DNA of 55,700 nucleotides from an uncultured Porphyromonas sp. GTDB lineage: Bacteria > Bacteroidota > Bacteroidia > Bacteroidales > Porphyromonadaceae. The notes beneath the pieces are model-generated. The model made no database searches, was not told where the DNA came from, and was given only the letters and a program-made list of their open reading frames with translations. Below, in pieces: positions 35,804 to 44,620 of the stretch. Made by a program: the position numbers and the translations under genes. The stretch is from the NCBI GenBank assembly GCA_900546675.1, contig URDQ01000004.1, positions 1-55,700 on the forward strand. The letters run 5' to 3'. Positions within the stretch are counted from its first letter, which is position 1, and every line of letters starts with the position of its first letter.

Positions 35804-36529
35804 ATGGCAACACCCCCTCCTTACAATCCCTCTGACTACACGACCCCTCAGGGACAGACCTATATGGTCACTCCTATGGTTAGCACGGTGATGCGCAAGA
35901 CTTTCGGCTGGATGACTATGTGCCTGCTGATTACAGCGCTGACTGCTATGGGTGTCGTAAACTCAGGACTCTTCTACCAGATAGCTTCATCAGGAGCTAT
36001 GTGGCTACTCATCATCGCTGAGCTAGTACTGGTCTTCGTCCTCTCGGCTCGTATCCACAAGATGAGCGTGACGACAGCTACCATTATGCTGATCGTCTAC
36101 TCGGTACTCAATGGAGCCACACTCTCTTTCATCTTCCTCGCATATAGTCTAGGGTCTATTGCGAAGACCTTCTTTATCACCACAGGTATGTTTGGCGTGA
36201 TGGCGCTCGTGGGTGCTACGACCAAGCGGGATCTATCTAAGATGGGTTCTATACTATTTATGGCGCTGATAGGACTCATCATCGCTTCGCTGGTCAACAT
36301 CTTCCTTCACTCGAGTGGTTTGGATTGGATCATTAGCCTCATCGGAGTGGTACTTTTCACCGCTCTGACCGCTTATGACGTACAGCGTGTGAAGCGTCTA
36401 GCTACTGAGAGCGACCTCTATGACGATACGCAGGTAGGACGACTAGCGATCATCAGTGCCTTGTCGCTCTATCTAGACTTTATCAATCTATTCCTATACC
36501 TCTTGAGGTTTTTCGGACGTAACGACTGA
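35804..36529 (+). CDS. Bax inhibitor-1/YccA family membrane protein
   Basis: A 241-aa inner-membrane protein with seven helices after a Pro/Tyr-rich 25-aa N-terminal tail. The BI-1 core is clear: RKTFGWMTMCLLITALTAMG, the central SVLNGATLSFIFLAYS, and the C-terminal TALTAYDVQRVKRLA...LSLYLDFINLFLYLLR containing the Asp residues linked to Ca2+ leak in the family. Bacterial members modulate membrane protease activity or ion leak. It lies 20 bp before porQ. Confidence 0.88.
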   Translation: MATPPPYNPSDYTTPQGQTYMVTPMVSTVMRKTFGWMTMCLLITALTAMGVVNSGLFYQIASSGAMWLLIIAELVLVFVLSARIHKMSVTTATIMLIVYSVLNGATLSFIFLAYSLGSIAKTFFITTGMFGVMALVGATTKRDLSKMGSILFMALIGLIIASLVNIFLHSSGLDWIISLIGVVLFTALTAYDVQRVKRLATESDLYDDTQVGRLAIISALSLYLDFINLFLYLLRFFGRND

Positions 36530-36549
36530 TCGTCCTCTACTGCACATCT

Positions 36550-37551
36550 ATGCCTCGAGCATCTCTCAGAAACACACTTTTCCTATTACTTTTCGGCCTC
36601 CTCCCCTATACGACTGTACGGGGGCAGGAGGCTCACACTTTTGGCTTCCTGCTACAGCCCCCCTCGGCACAGTCGCTCGCTATGGGTGGCAAGGTGATCT
36701 CCTATATAGATGCGAACCCTGGGTTGGCTCTGGACAACCCCGCACTCTATGGACACGAGGTGGCGGGACGAATGTTTCTCTCCTACTTTAACTATATGCG
36801 TGGTACGCATAGTGCCAATGCGCTCTACGGACTACCTGTCGGTGAGCGTGGTGCTTGGGCGGTCGCTCTGCGCAGTACTTACTACGGTAAGATGCAGGGG
36901 TACGATACGCAGGGGGTGGCTACGGCTCCTTTTCAGGCAATGGAGATGGCGCTCTCGGGACTGTACAGCTACGACTTGACCGACCGACTACGTGGTGGAT
37001 TGGCGCTCAAGATGCTCTATGGGCAGATCGAGCGTTACTCAGCCTTTGCCCTTGTAGCTGACGCTGGGCTAAGTTACTACCGCTCCGACTGGGGCACCTC
37101 GATAGGTATGACCATCTCTAATGTGGGCGGTATGCTCAAGAGCTACGGTCTCTCTCGTCGTATGCCGCAGTGGGACGTGCGTCTCGGTATGTCGCAGCGA
37201 CTGGCGCATGCTCCCATACGCTTTCATCTCACAATACAGGGGCTGACTCCTTATAATATACAGACCTGGGGAGCGGGGCGGTCGACAGGCATACGCATAG
37301 CGAGCCACTTCGCTGGAGGCGTAGAGTTTGTGCCGTCTGAGCAGTTTTGGGTCGGCATTGGGTACAATGCGAAACAAGCGGTGGACCTCTCAGAGCGAGG
37401 CGCCAAGAGCCTAAGTGGTCTGTCGGCTGGTGTGGGCTTTAACCAGAGACACTACCGCCTAGCACTTGGCGCAACCTATTATCACCCACAGATGTTGGGG
37501 CTGATGTTTTCCTTCTCCACAACCTTTGGCAATGACGAGTATGTCTACTAA
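36550..37551 (+). CDS. porQ: T9SS protein PorQ
   Basis: A 333-aa outer-membrane barrel protein with a signal peptide cut near VRG-Q. The N-terminal motif PPSAQSLAMGGKVIS with NPALYG and the barrel pattern (AWAVALRSTYYGKMQGYD...) fit PorQ/PorV-type proteins. In T9SS, PorQ belongs to the cell-surface attachment complex with PorU, PorV and PorZ. The order porQ-cmk-ispH matches, from memory, P. gingivalis. It overlaps cmk by 11 bp. Confidence 0.85.
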   Translation: MPRASLRNTLFLLLFGLLPYTTVRGQEAHTFGFLLQPPSAQSLAMGGKVISYIDANPGLALDNPALYGHEVAGRMFLSYFNYMRGTHSANALYGLPVGERGAWAVALRSTYYGKMQGYDTQGVATAPFQAMEMALSGLYSYDLTDRLRGGLALKMLYGQIERYSAFALVADAGLSYYRSDWGTSIGMTISNVGGMLKSYGLSRRMPQWDVRLGMSQRLAHAPIRFHLTIQGLTPYNIQTWGAGRSTGIRIASHFAGGVEFVPSEQFWVGIGYNAKQAVDLSERGAKSLSGLSAGVGFNQRHYRLALGATYYHPQMLGLMFSFSTTFGNDEYVY

Positions 37552-38227
37552 AAAGATACAGATAGCGATCGATGGTTACAGTGCCTGTGGCAAAAGTACG
37601 CTAGCACGTGCGCTTGCTAAGGATCTAGGCTACACCTACGTGGATAGTGGCGCAATGTACCGTGCCGTGGCTCTCTTTGCGATGCGCCGTAAGCTATGGG
37701 ATGGCGATCAGTTTGATCTAGATAAGCTACGTCAGGAGCTGGAGGGGGTGCAGGTGACCTTTGACCCTCAGACGGGACACACGCTCCTCAATGGCGAGGA
37801 TGTGGAGTCTGAGATCCGCACGCTAGAGGTATCTCGTCCCGCTAGCGTCGTGGCGAGCTATGACTTCGTACGTACGCTACTTGTGGCTCAGCAGCAACGT
37901 CTGGGCGAGGCGGGCGGTATCGTGATGGACGGTCGGGATATTGGGACGGTTGTCTTCCCAGAGGCTGGGCTCAAGATCTTTCTCACAGCAACCCCAGAGG
38001 TGCGTGCGCAGCGGCGCTACGATGAGCTACGTAGTAAAGGCGATCAGACGACAACGATGAAGATGGTATCGGCTGATCTGGAGGATCGCGACTATAGGGA
38101 CTCACACAGAGCGATCAATCCGCTTCGCCAAGCTGAAGATGCGGTAGTCATAGATAATAGTGTACTCTCTATAGATGAGCAAGCTGCGATGGCTCTAGCT
38201 CTAGCACGACAGAGGGAGCAGAAGTAG
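37541..38227 (+). CDS. cmk: Cytidylate kinase
   Basis: A 228-aa (d)CMP kinase. P-loop GYSACGKSTLA follows the start directly, then YVDSGAMYRAVALF, the CMP-specific insert, and MDGRDIGTVVFPEAGLKIFL. The ATG at 37541 (MSTKK) is preferred over 37526 because family N-termini begin only a few residues before the P-loop. It lies inside the end of porQ and 6 bp before ispH. Confidence 0.94.
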   Translation: MSTKKIQIAIDGYSACGKSTLARALAKDLGYTYVDSGAMYRAVALFAMRRKLWDGDQFDLDKLRQELEGVQVTFDPQTGHTLLNGEDVESEIRTLEVSRPASVVASYDFVRTLLVAQQQRLGEAGGIVMDGRDIGTVVFPEAGLKIFLTATPEVRAQRRYDELRSKGDQTTTMKMVSADLEDRDYRDSHRAINPLRQAEDAVVIDNSVLSIDEQAAMALALARQREQK

Positions 38228-38233
38228 ATAAGA

Positions 38234-39154
38234 GTGAAAGCAAGCAATCAGATAGGTCGTGTCGAGATAGACCCCGAGTCGGGCTTCTGCTTTGGCGTCA
38301 TCAAGGCGGTCTCTCGTGCCGAGGAGATCTTGCGCCAGGAGCAGGGCGAGCCTCTCTACTGTCTAGGAGACATCGTCCACAATCGCGCTCAGGTGGACCG
38401 ACTAGAGTCTCTCGGTATGCGGACGATAGACCACGAGCAGTTTAGCCGTCTAAGCAATGCACGGGTACTATACCGAGCTCATGGTGAGCCTCCCTCCTCT
38501 TATACTTACGCCGCAGAGCATGGCATAGAGGTGGTTGATGCGACTTGCCCGGTCGTGCTGAGACTACAGCAGAAGGTGAGACAAGCGTATCTCCAGCATG
38601 TGAATGATGATACGCAGATTGTCATCTTTGGCAAGCCTGGCCATGCAGAGGTCAATGGGCTGGTCGGACAGACCGATGGGAAGGCGATTGTGGTGCGAGA
38701 GCCTAAGGACTTAGACTTGATTGACTTCTCACACTCTGTCGAACTCTTTTCTCAGACTACCATGCAGGAGGATCAGCTCGAGGAGATGCTTTCGCTCATT
38801 AAGAGCCGTCTGAGTGGCACTGCAACGCTCATTTATCACAACACCATCTGCCAGCAGGTGGCACGTCGCATTCCCAATATCAGAGCCTTTGCCAAGAGCC
38901 ACGATCGCATCTTCTTTGTCTCCGATCAGAAGAGCTCCAACGGGCGTGTCCTCTATCAGAACTGCCTCGAGGTCAATCCCAATACGACTTTTATCACCTA
39001 CCCCTCCGAACTGACCTACGATTTAGTTCCCTCACACGAGGAGTCTATCGGTGTGTGTGGGGCAACCAGCACCTCGCGAGAGCAACTGCAAGAGATCGCC
39101 GAGATCATCGAGTGCTGGATGCGACAAAGACAAGATGCTACTCAGTCTAATTAA
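38234..39154 (+). CDS. ispH: HMBPP reductase IspH
   Basis: A 306-aa iron-sulfur enzyme giving IPP/DMAPP at the end of the MEP isoprenoid pathway. The three cluster cysteines are present: Cys19 in GFCFGV, the Cys in VDATCPVV and the Cys in HNTICQQV; the active-site region AHGEPP is also seen. The start is GTG at 38234; no closer ATG keeps the first cysteine. ispF of the same pathway lies 4 kb downstream. Confidence 0.94.
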   Translation: MKASNQIGRVEIDPESGFCFGVIKAVSRAEEILRQEQGEPLYCLGDIVHNRAQVDRLESLGMRTIDHEQFSRLSNARVLYRAHGEPPSSYTYAAEHGIEVVDATCPVVLRLQQKVRQAYLQHVNDDTQIVIFGKPGHAEVNGLVGQTDGKAIVVREPKDLDLIDFSHSVELFSQTTMQEDQLEEMLSLIKSRLSGTATLIYHNTICQQVARRIPNIRAFAKSHDRIFFVSDQKSSNGRVLYQNCLEVNPNTTFITYPSELTYDLVPSHEESIGVCGATSTSREQLQEIAEIIECWMRQRQDATQSN

Positions 39155-39166
39155 ACAACACACCTT

Positions 39167-40210
39167 ATGAGACGACTGCTCCACCCCTTTAGCATACTAT
39201 TGCCGACCCTCACCTGCCTGCTCCTACTCGCATCTTGTGGTGGTGGTCAGGTGCAGATTGAAATCGACAGCGACAAGGCGGACAACACGGGCTACACAGC
39301 GCTCCTCTACACGCTACAGAGTGGCGGAGCACAGATTGACACGCTTACCTTTACCAAGGTCGGGGAGGCTTTTTCTTACTCCTTCGATAGAGACTCTATC
39401 TATGAGGCGTACCTCGTTGTGGGTTCCTTCGAGCAATATTATCCTCTAGATCTGCAGAGCCAGAGCAAGGTACACTTTCACCTAGAGGTCGCTTCACCGC
39501 ACAACTGCTACGACCTAGACGAAGCTAAGAAGACAGGCTATAAAGCTTTCCTAAAGGAAGCAGCACCGCTCCTACGCGCTTATGACAAAGCGGTCGCTGA
39601 CAACGACTCTGACAATGCCAATAAGAATGCGAAGCTGGTGATGCAGCAGTTCATCGCCTTTGCCTCAAGCCTCAAGGAGAAGGAGCAGACACGCTATGCC
39701 GCGCAGATGGACTGGGCGCTGAAGATTATGTCTCTCTACGAGGACGGGTTGTCGCAGTTTCGTCTAGCACTCATCGATGGCACGATAGACTCTGCACTCT
39801 TCACACCTGAGATCTATCAGTTTGTCATTACCCCCTCGTTCGCTGCACAAAAGGAGCACCCCACTCTACGGGCTATCAACAAAAAGGACACAATCATATG
39901 GCAAGCCTCCAGCTATCCACAGGGGCGCATCCTCTACGGCGCAGATATTGAGTGGCAAAAGGTACGCATACCGCAAGGCTCCCAGCAGTCGATCACACTT
40001 CTGCTACCTCTCGGGAGCGTAGACTCGCTAGCTCAGATAGCCAATCGCCTAGGCGCTTACAACTATATCATTGATGCGCCCGAGCCTCTTCGTGTGCAGC
40101 TCTACAGATCTTTAACTCCAGACAGACAGGCTGGCGTGATGCACTACCATACCGACAGTAATCACACACTAGTCGTGGACTCCATCTCTTATTTCCAGTA
40201 CAATGAGTAA
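39167..40210 (+). CDS. Lipoprotein of unknown function
   Basis: A 347-aa protein with a lipoprotein signal peptide (lipobox LASC, Cys24). The first ~100 mature residues look like the beta-sandwich of DUF4369-type Bacteroidota lipoproteins (DTLTFTKVGEAFSYSF); a helical middle (~120-200) and a C-terminal thioredoxin-like-sized region without CxxC follow. I cannot assign a function. It follows ispH by 12 bp and overlaps the comM-like gene by 8 bp. Confidence 0.7.
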   Translation: MRRLLHPFSILLPTLTCLLLLASCGGGQVQIEIDSDKADNTGYTALLYTLQSGGAQIDTLTFTKVGEAFSYSFDRDSIYEAYLVVGSFEQYYPLDLQSQSKVHFHLEVASPHNCYDLDEAKKTGYKAFLKEAAPLLRAYDKAVADNDSDNANKNAKLVMQQFIAFASSLKEKEQTRYAAQMDWALKIMSLYEDGLSQFRLALIDGTIDSALFTPEIYQFVITPSFAAQKEHPTLRAINKKDTIIWQASSYPQGRILYGADIEWQKVRIPQGSQQSITLLLPLGSVDSLAQIANRLGAYNYIIDAPEPLRVQLYRSLTPDRQAGVMHYHTDSNHTLVVDSISYFQYNE

Positions 40211-41756
40211 GCTCGTCAAGACCTATTCCTCAGCTCTCGTCAGTCTAGATGCACTCCTCGTCACCGTGGAGCTCAGTGTCTCCAAAGGCTTCAATATCAG
40301 TATGGTGGGACTGCCCGATGCTGCTGTGCGGGAGTCGCTCTCTCGTGTTTACACCGCCTGCGATTCCAGTGACGCACATCCCAAGACCCATAATACAGTC
40401 ATCAACCTAAGCCCAGGCGATGTGCGCAAGGAGGGGACTGTCTTTGACCTTCCCATCGCTGTAGCACTGCTTGCGGCTAATGAGATCATCCCCGGTGAGC
40501 CTTTGGCAAACTTTGTAATGGCTGGCGAACTATCTCTCGATGGCACCTTGCAACCTGTCAAAGGGATACTCCCGATGGCTATTATGGCACGAGAGCAGAA
40601 GTTCAAAGGGGTTATTGTGCCGAAAGAAAACGCCCGCGAAGCTGCCGTCGTCAACGATCTAGAGGTGTACGGGGTCGAGTCGCTCAGAGAGGTTATAGAC
40701 TTCCTCGCAGGCAGAGCCAAGCTAGAGCCGACGGTGGTCAACACCCGCGAGGAGTTTGCCCAGCAGCAGTGCTTCTCTTCGGTAGACTTCAGCGAGGTCA
40801 AGGGGCAACCCGCCCTAGTCCGAGCCATGGAGGTCGCAGCTGCAGGAGGACACAACATCATTATGATCGGATCGCCTGGATCGGGCAAGTCAATGGTCGC
40901 CAAGCGTCTCCCCACGATCCTCCCACCGCTCACCCTTCACGAAGCACTCGAGACAACTAAGATATACTCCGTAGCGGGTGCTCTCAAGGGAGGCGTATCC
41001 CTGATGAAGAGTCGCCCCTTCCGTTCGCCGCACCACACCATCTCCAATGTAGCGCTTGTGGGCGGTGGTACGACCCCACGTCCAGGCGAGGTGAGCTTGG
41101 CACACAATGGGGTACTCTTCCTCGACGAGCTGGCCGAGTTCAATCGTGTAGCCCTCGAGCTGCTACGTCAGCCACTCGAAGACCGCACCATCACCATATC
41201 TCGTGCCAAGGCAACCTTTAGCTACCCCGCCTCCTTTATGCTGGTAGCGGCGATGAACCCCTGTCCTTGTGGTTACTACAACGATCCCAATCGTGAGTGT
41301 ACCTGTCCTCCTGGTGCGCCCGCTAAGTATTTGCAAAAGCTCTCCGGTCCTCTCCTAGACCGCATAGACATACAGATCGAGACCCGTCCCGTAGACTTCG
41401 ACTCCCTCTCCGACCGTCGCCCCTCCGAGAGCAGTGCTACAATCCGCGAGCGGGTCATCAAGGCGAGAGAGATACAGCTCCAGCGTTTTGCCCCCTACCC
41501 TGGCATCCACTGCAATGCACAGATGACGCCACGCTTGATGAAGCAGTTCGCCTATGTCGAGGGCGACGCTATGAAGATACTGCGTCAGGCTATGATACAG
41601 CGCGACCTCTCTGCGAGAGCTTACGACCGTATCCTCAAGGTGGCTCGCACCATTGCCGACCTCGATGGCTCTGAGCAGATCTCCCTCAAGCATATCAGCG
41701 AGGCGATCAACTACCGCAACCTCGACCGCTCCTCCTGGGGCATCGTATCGGTCTAA
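40203..41756 (+). CDS. comM: ComM/YifB-family Mg-chelatase-like AAA+ ATPase
   Basis: A 517-aa ATPase. A Lon-protease-like N-domain (~1-170, SKGFNISMVGLPDAAVRES) is followed by the AAA+ core with Walker A GSPGSGKSM (~residue 222), Walker B LFLDELAEF, the CPCGYY...CTCPP cysteine cluster and the Mg-chelatase C-domain. In naturally transformable bacteria ComM is a hexameric helicase extending branch migration of incoming DNA. With dprA in the same window this agrees with competence, though ComM is also found in non-competent species. Confidence 0.9.
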   Translation: MSKLVKTYSSALVSLDALLVTVELSVSKGFNISMVGLPDAAVRESLSRVYTACDSSDAHPKTHNTVINLSPGDVRKEGTVFDLPIAVALLAANEIIPGEPLANFVMAGELSLDGTLQPVKGILPMAIMAREQKFKGVIVPKENAREAAVVNDLEVYGVESLREVIDFLAGRAKLEPTVVNTREEFAQQQCFSSVDFSEVKGQPALVRAMEVAAAGGHNIIMIGSPGSGKSMVAKRLPTILPPLTLHEALETTKIYSVAGALKGGVSLMKSRPFRSPHHTISNVALVGGGTTPRPGEVSLAHNGVLFLDELAEFNRVALELLRQPLEDRTITISRAKATFSYPASFMLVAAMNPCPCGYYNDPNRECTCPPGAPAKYLQKLSGPLLDRIDIQIETRPVDFDSLSDRRPSESSATIRERVIKAREIQLQRFAPYPGIHCNAQMTPRLMKQFAYVEGDAMKILRQAMIQRDLSARAYDRILKVARTIADLDGSEQISLKHISEAINYRNLDRSSWGIVSV

Positions 41757-41816
41757 CAACAAGTAATACAATAAACAGCCGTCCACTGCCGTTAGTTCAG
41801 TAAATCAATAGACTCT

Positions 41817-42998
41817 ATGAAACTTCGCAATCTACGCATAACCGCCCTCCTACTCCTAGCCTTGGGGTCACTAACCTCTCGCCTCACAGCACAAGAGGTG
41901 AGCCAAGACAGACGCTTCAATCCAGTCCTCACCTCAGTACCCTCACTCAATATCAACCCGAGTGCCCGTGCTGCAGGTCTAGCCGATATGGGTGTTTCGA
42001 CCACGCCTGACGTACAGTCTCAGTACTTCAATCCCGCTAAGTACGCATTCCTCAGTAGCAAGGCGGGGATCAGTATGTCCTACACACCTTGGCTCGCTAA
42101 GCTGGTCAAGGATATCAAGCTTATGGAGCTAGTCGGCTACTACAAGATAGGCCGTGAGAGCAACCAAGCACTGAGTGCCTCGATACGCTACTTCTCCTTT
42201 GGTGCTATCGAGCAGTTTGGTCCTATGTCTGAGTCTCTCGGTGAGGCGCACCCCAATGAGTTTGCCGTAGACTTTGGCTACGGGCTACAACTCTCTGACA
42301 GCTACTCGATGGCGGTCGCTCTGCGCTACATACGTGCCGACAACAACCTCGCAACGGGTGAGAAGAGCGCTGGCAATGCTTTTGCAGCAGACATTGCGGG
42401 TTTCTACAATCGTTACTTTGACCTAGGCTCTGCCGAGAGCTTGTGGACCTTTGGGTTCAACATTAAGAATATCGGTACCAAGATCTCTTACGACAACGGT
42501 GCCACCAGTATGTTTATCCCGACCAATCTCTCGCTCGGTACGGGACTCCTCTACCCCTTTGATGAGTACAATGCGCTGGGCTTCAACGTGGAGGCAAACA
42601 AGCTCCTCGTCCCAACCCCTCCAGTAAAGGATCAAGCTAACCCTGAGGCATACGACGCTGCTCGTGAGAAGTATCTCAACACTTCCTCCATCGCAGGTAT
42701 CTTCACCTCGTGGGCTGATGCCCCTGGAGGCTTCAAGGAGGAGCTACAGGAGGTCTCACTGCGACTCGGTGCTGAGTACAGCTACAACAACCGCTTCTTC
42801 CTACGTGCGGGCTACCACTACCTACATCCAGACAAAGGTAACCTCCAGTACTTCACCGCTGGTGCGGGCTTCAAGATGAACGTCTTTAGCATCGACGCCT
42901 CCTACCTCGTCTCGACTGTCCAGAGCAACCCGCTCGACCAGACGCTCCGCTTCACCATCGCCTTCGACTTTGACGGCATCCGTGAGCTACTTAAGTAA
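41817..42998 (+). CDS. porV: T9SS outer-membrane protein PorV
   Basis: A 393-aa FadL-like 14-strand barrel protein with a signal peptide (cut near LTA-Q). The family N-terminus is clear: FNPVLTSVPSLNINPSARAA, GLADMGVSTTPDVQSQYFNP and YTPWLAKLVKD. PorV escorts cargo from the SprA/Sov translocon to the PorU sortase complex and is needed for release of nearly all T9SS cargo, which would include the protease at 1.5 kb. It has its own 60-bp upstream gap. Confidence 0.93.
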   Translation: MKLRNLRITALLLLALGSLTSRLTAQEVSQDRRFNPVLTSVPSLNINPSARAAGLADMGVSTTPDVQSQYFNPAKYAFLSSKAGISMSYTPWLAKLVKDIKLMELVGYYKIGRESNQALSASIRYFSFGAIEQFGPMSESLGEAHPNEFAVDFGYGLQLSDSYSMAVALRYIRADNNLATGEKSAGNAFAADIAGFYNRYFDLGSAESLWTFGFNIKNIGTKISYDNGATSMFIPTNLSLGTGLLYPFDEYNALGFNVEANKLLVPTPPVKDQANPEAYDAAREKYLNTSSIAGIFTSWADAPGGFKEELQEVSLRLGAEYSYNNRFFLRAGYHYLHPDKGNLQYFTAGAGFKMNVFSIDASYLVSTVQSNPLDQTLRFTIAFDFDGIRELLK

Positions 42999-43010
42999 GC
43001 TACCGCAAGC

Positions 43011-43487
43011 ATGACCTGCAACTACCGCATAGGCTTTGGCTACGACATCCATCGCACCACGCCAGACCGACCGCTCATCCTCTGTGGCATACGCATCCCC
43101 AGCCCGCTAGGACTGCTCGGTCACTCCGATGCAGACGTAGCACTGCACGCTCTGATGGATGCACTCCTCGGGGCTATCGGTCAGCGAGACATCGGCTATC
43201 ACTTCCCCGACACCGACGAGCAGTACCGTGGTGCCGACAGCACTCAGCTCCTCGCCACCGTTATGCAGATGGTACGCGAGGCGGGCTATCAAGTGGTCAA
43301 TGCTGACCTCACCATCATCGCTCAGCAACCTAAGCTATCGCCTCATATACCGCAGATCATCGCGCATCTCGAGGAACTACTCGGCACCCCTTGCGTCAAT
43401 GTCAAGGCGACCACCCACGAGTATCTCGGACCGCTAGGCAATAGCGAGGGCATCGCAGCGCAAGCCGTCGTACTACTTACGCGCTAA
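43011..43487 (+). CDS. ispF: MECDP synthase IspF
   Basis: A 158-aa trimeric enzyme making 2-C-methyl-D-erythritol 2,4-cyclodiphosphate. Motifs include GYDIHRT with the Zn-binding Asp/His, LGHSDADVALHALMDALLGA, DIGYHFPDTDEQYRGADS and the C-terminal TTHEYLGPLGNSEGIAAQAV. It starts 12 bp after porV. Confidence 0.95.
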   Translation: MTCNYRIGFGYDIHRTTPDRPLILCGIRIPSPLGLLGHSDADVALHALMDALLGAIGQRDIGYHFPDTDEQYRGADSTQLLATVMQMVREAGYQVVNADLTIIAQQPKLSPHIPQIIAHLEELLGTPCVNVKATTHEYLGPLGNSEGIAAQAVVLLTR

Positions 43488-43505
43488 TCCCCCCCCAACC
43501 ATATT

Positions 43506-43555
43506 AGAACCTCAATAGCCACGAAGGAACCCCACCCTCCGTGGCTTATGGTTCT
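43506..43555 (+). terminator. Hairpin after ispF
   Basis: A nested stem, AGAACC/GGTTCT outside and GCCACG/CGTGGC inside, has an intervening loop and no long U-tract. The remaining gap to 43856 holds a repeated 15-mer and the cutC promoter but no gene. Confidence 0.5.
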
Positions 43556-43697
43556 TCCGAGATTATTGCTGTCCGATAAAACAAGATAAACCTGACTATC
43601 ATTCAACGACTTAAAGACAACCTCGCCACATCAACGCTGCGACTGAGAAAAAAGCTCTCACGAATGACTCCAGAGGAAATCTTCGATATAGAATTAT

Positions 43698-43712
43698 AAT
43701 GCGTCAGCCCTG
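43698..43712 (+). repeat. Interspersed repeat core, copy 1
   Basis: ATAATGCGTCAGCCC occurs here on the plus strand and again at 55498-55512 on the minus strand. Flanking bases are partly similar, with AG and GTCGA after it. Confidence 0.7.
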
Positions 43713-43815
43713 AGTCGAGAGAATCCTTCGAAAAGAAGTGCCTCTCCCTGCACCCTTCTACTCGTAAGAGCTTCGAGATTGATGCAGAAGGGGAGGTATT
43801 ACGAGTCGTTTTTAG

Positions 43816-43823
43816 TAAGTTTG
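43816..43823 (+). promoter_or_regulatory. -7 box of the cutC promoter
   Basis: TAAGTTTG fits TAnnTTTG and lies 33 bp before the ATG at 43857. It supports that start over the upstream in-frame ATGs. Confidence 0.5.
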
Positions 43824-43856
43824 TTGCGACAAAGAAACAATTCACTAGACCATCGT

Positions 43857-44576
43857 ATGAGGCAAGACGTAACATTTGGCAATCTCAGCGAAGTGAGAGA
43901 CTACACGCTAGAGGTGTGCACAGCAAGTATGCGGAGTGTGCAGGCCGCTGTGGCGGGAGGTGCTAAGCGTATAGAGCTTTGCTCCGCACTATCCGTGGGG
44001 GGACTGACACCTTCCCTAGGACTCCTCAGAGAGGTGCGCGCCCTCTATCCCGAGCTTCGCATCCATGTCTTGATCCGTCCGCGAGAGGGAGACTTCGTCT
44101 ACTCCGAGGAGGAGCTGCGCGTGATGGAGCGAGACATAGAGGCGGCGCTACCCTACGCTGATGCTATCGTTAGTGGCGCTATGACACCCGCTGGCACTGT
44201 CGATGAGGTCGCTACGAGACGACTCTTGGAGCGATCTCAGGGAGTCTCCTTTACGTTTCACAGGGCGTTTGATCAGTCGCAGAGTCCGCTAGAGGATATG
44301 GAGACGATACAATCGTTAGGTTGCACACGTATTCTCACTTCTGGTACTAAGGAGACTGCGGAGGCGGGCATTCCGATCATTCGTCAGCTCGTCGAGCGAG
44401 CTGCGGGAGCAATTACGATACTCCCTGGGGGCGGTGTGACGGCGAGCAATATCAAGCGCATACTCAACGAGACGGGCGCTCACGAGATACACGGATCGGC
44501 ATCTCTACACCTACCCGATGGCAGACAGGAGACTTCGGCAGATATCGTTCGCAACTTCCTAAAGGCTATCCACTAA
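43857..44576 (+). CDS. cutC: CutC-family protein
   Basis: A 239-aa TIM-barrel protein. Typical patterns are LEVCTASMRSVQAAVAGGAKRIELC, HVLIRPREGDFVYSEEE, TFHRAFDQ, RILTSGTKETAEAG, ITILPGGGV and EIHGSAS. CutC was linked to copper homeostasis, but its biochemical role is uncertain. The start is set by the promoter and by the family N-terminus, which begins near LEVC; the open frame extends 26 codons further upstream without family-like sequence. Confidence 0.88.
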   Translation: MRQDVTFGNLSEVRDYTLEVCTASMRSVQAAVAGGAKRIELCSALSVGGLTPSLGLLREVRALYPELRIHVLIRPREGDFVYSEEELRVMERDIEAALPYADAIVSGAMTPAGTVDEVATRRLLERSQGVSFTFHRAFDQSQSPLEDMETIQSLGCTRILTSGTKETAEAGIPIIRQLVERAAGAITILPGGGVTASNIKRILNETGAHEIHGSASLHLPDGRQETSADIVRNFLKAIH

Positions 44577-44581
44577 ACACT

Positions 44582-44589
44582 TATCTTTG
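44582..44589 (+). promoter_or_regulatory. -7 box of the transglutaminase-like gene
   Basis: TATCTTTG fits TAnnTTTG, 31 bp before the ATG and directly after the cutC stop. Confidence 0.5.
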
Positions 44590-44620
44590 GAGAGCAAATA
44601 CAACTCTCTATCTAAATCTT

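Noticed and set aside
43603..43875. 90-aa minus-strand frame upstream of cutC
   Set aside because: It covers the cutC promoter and start and shows no recognisable domain; at most it contains remnants of a dispersed repeat.
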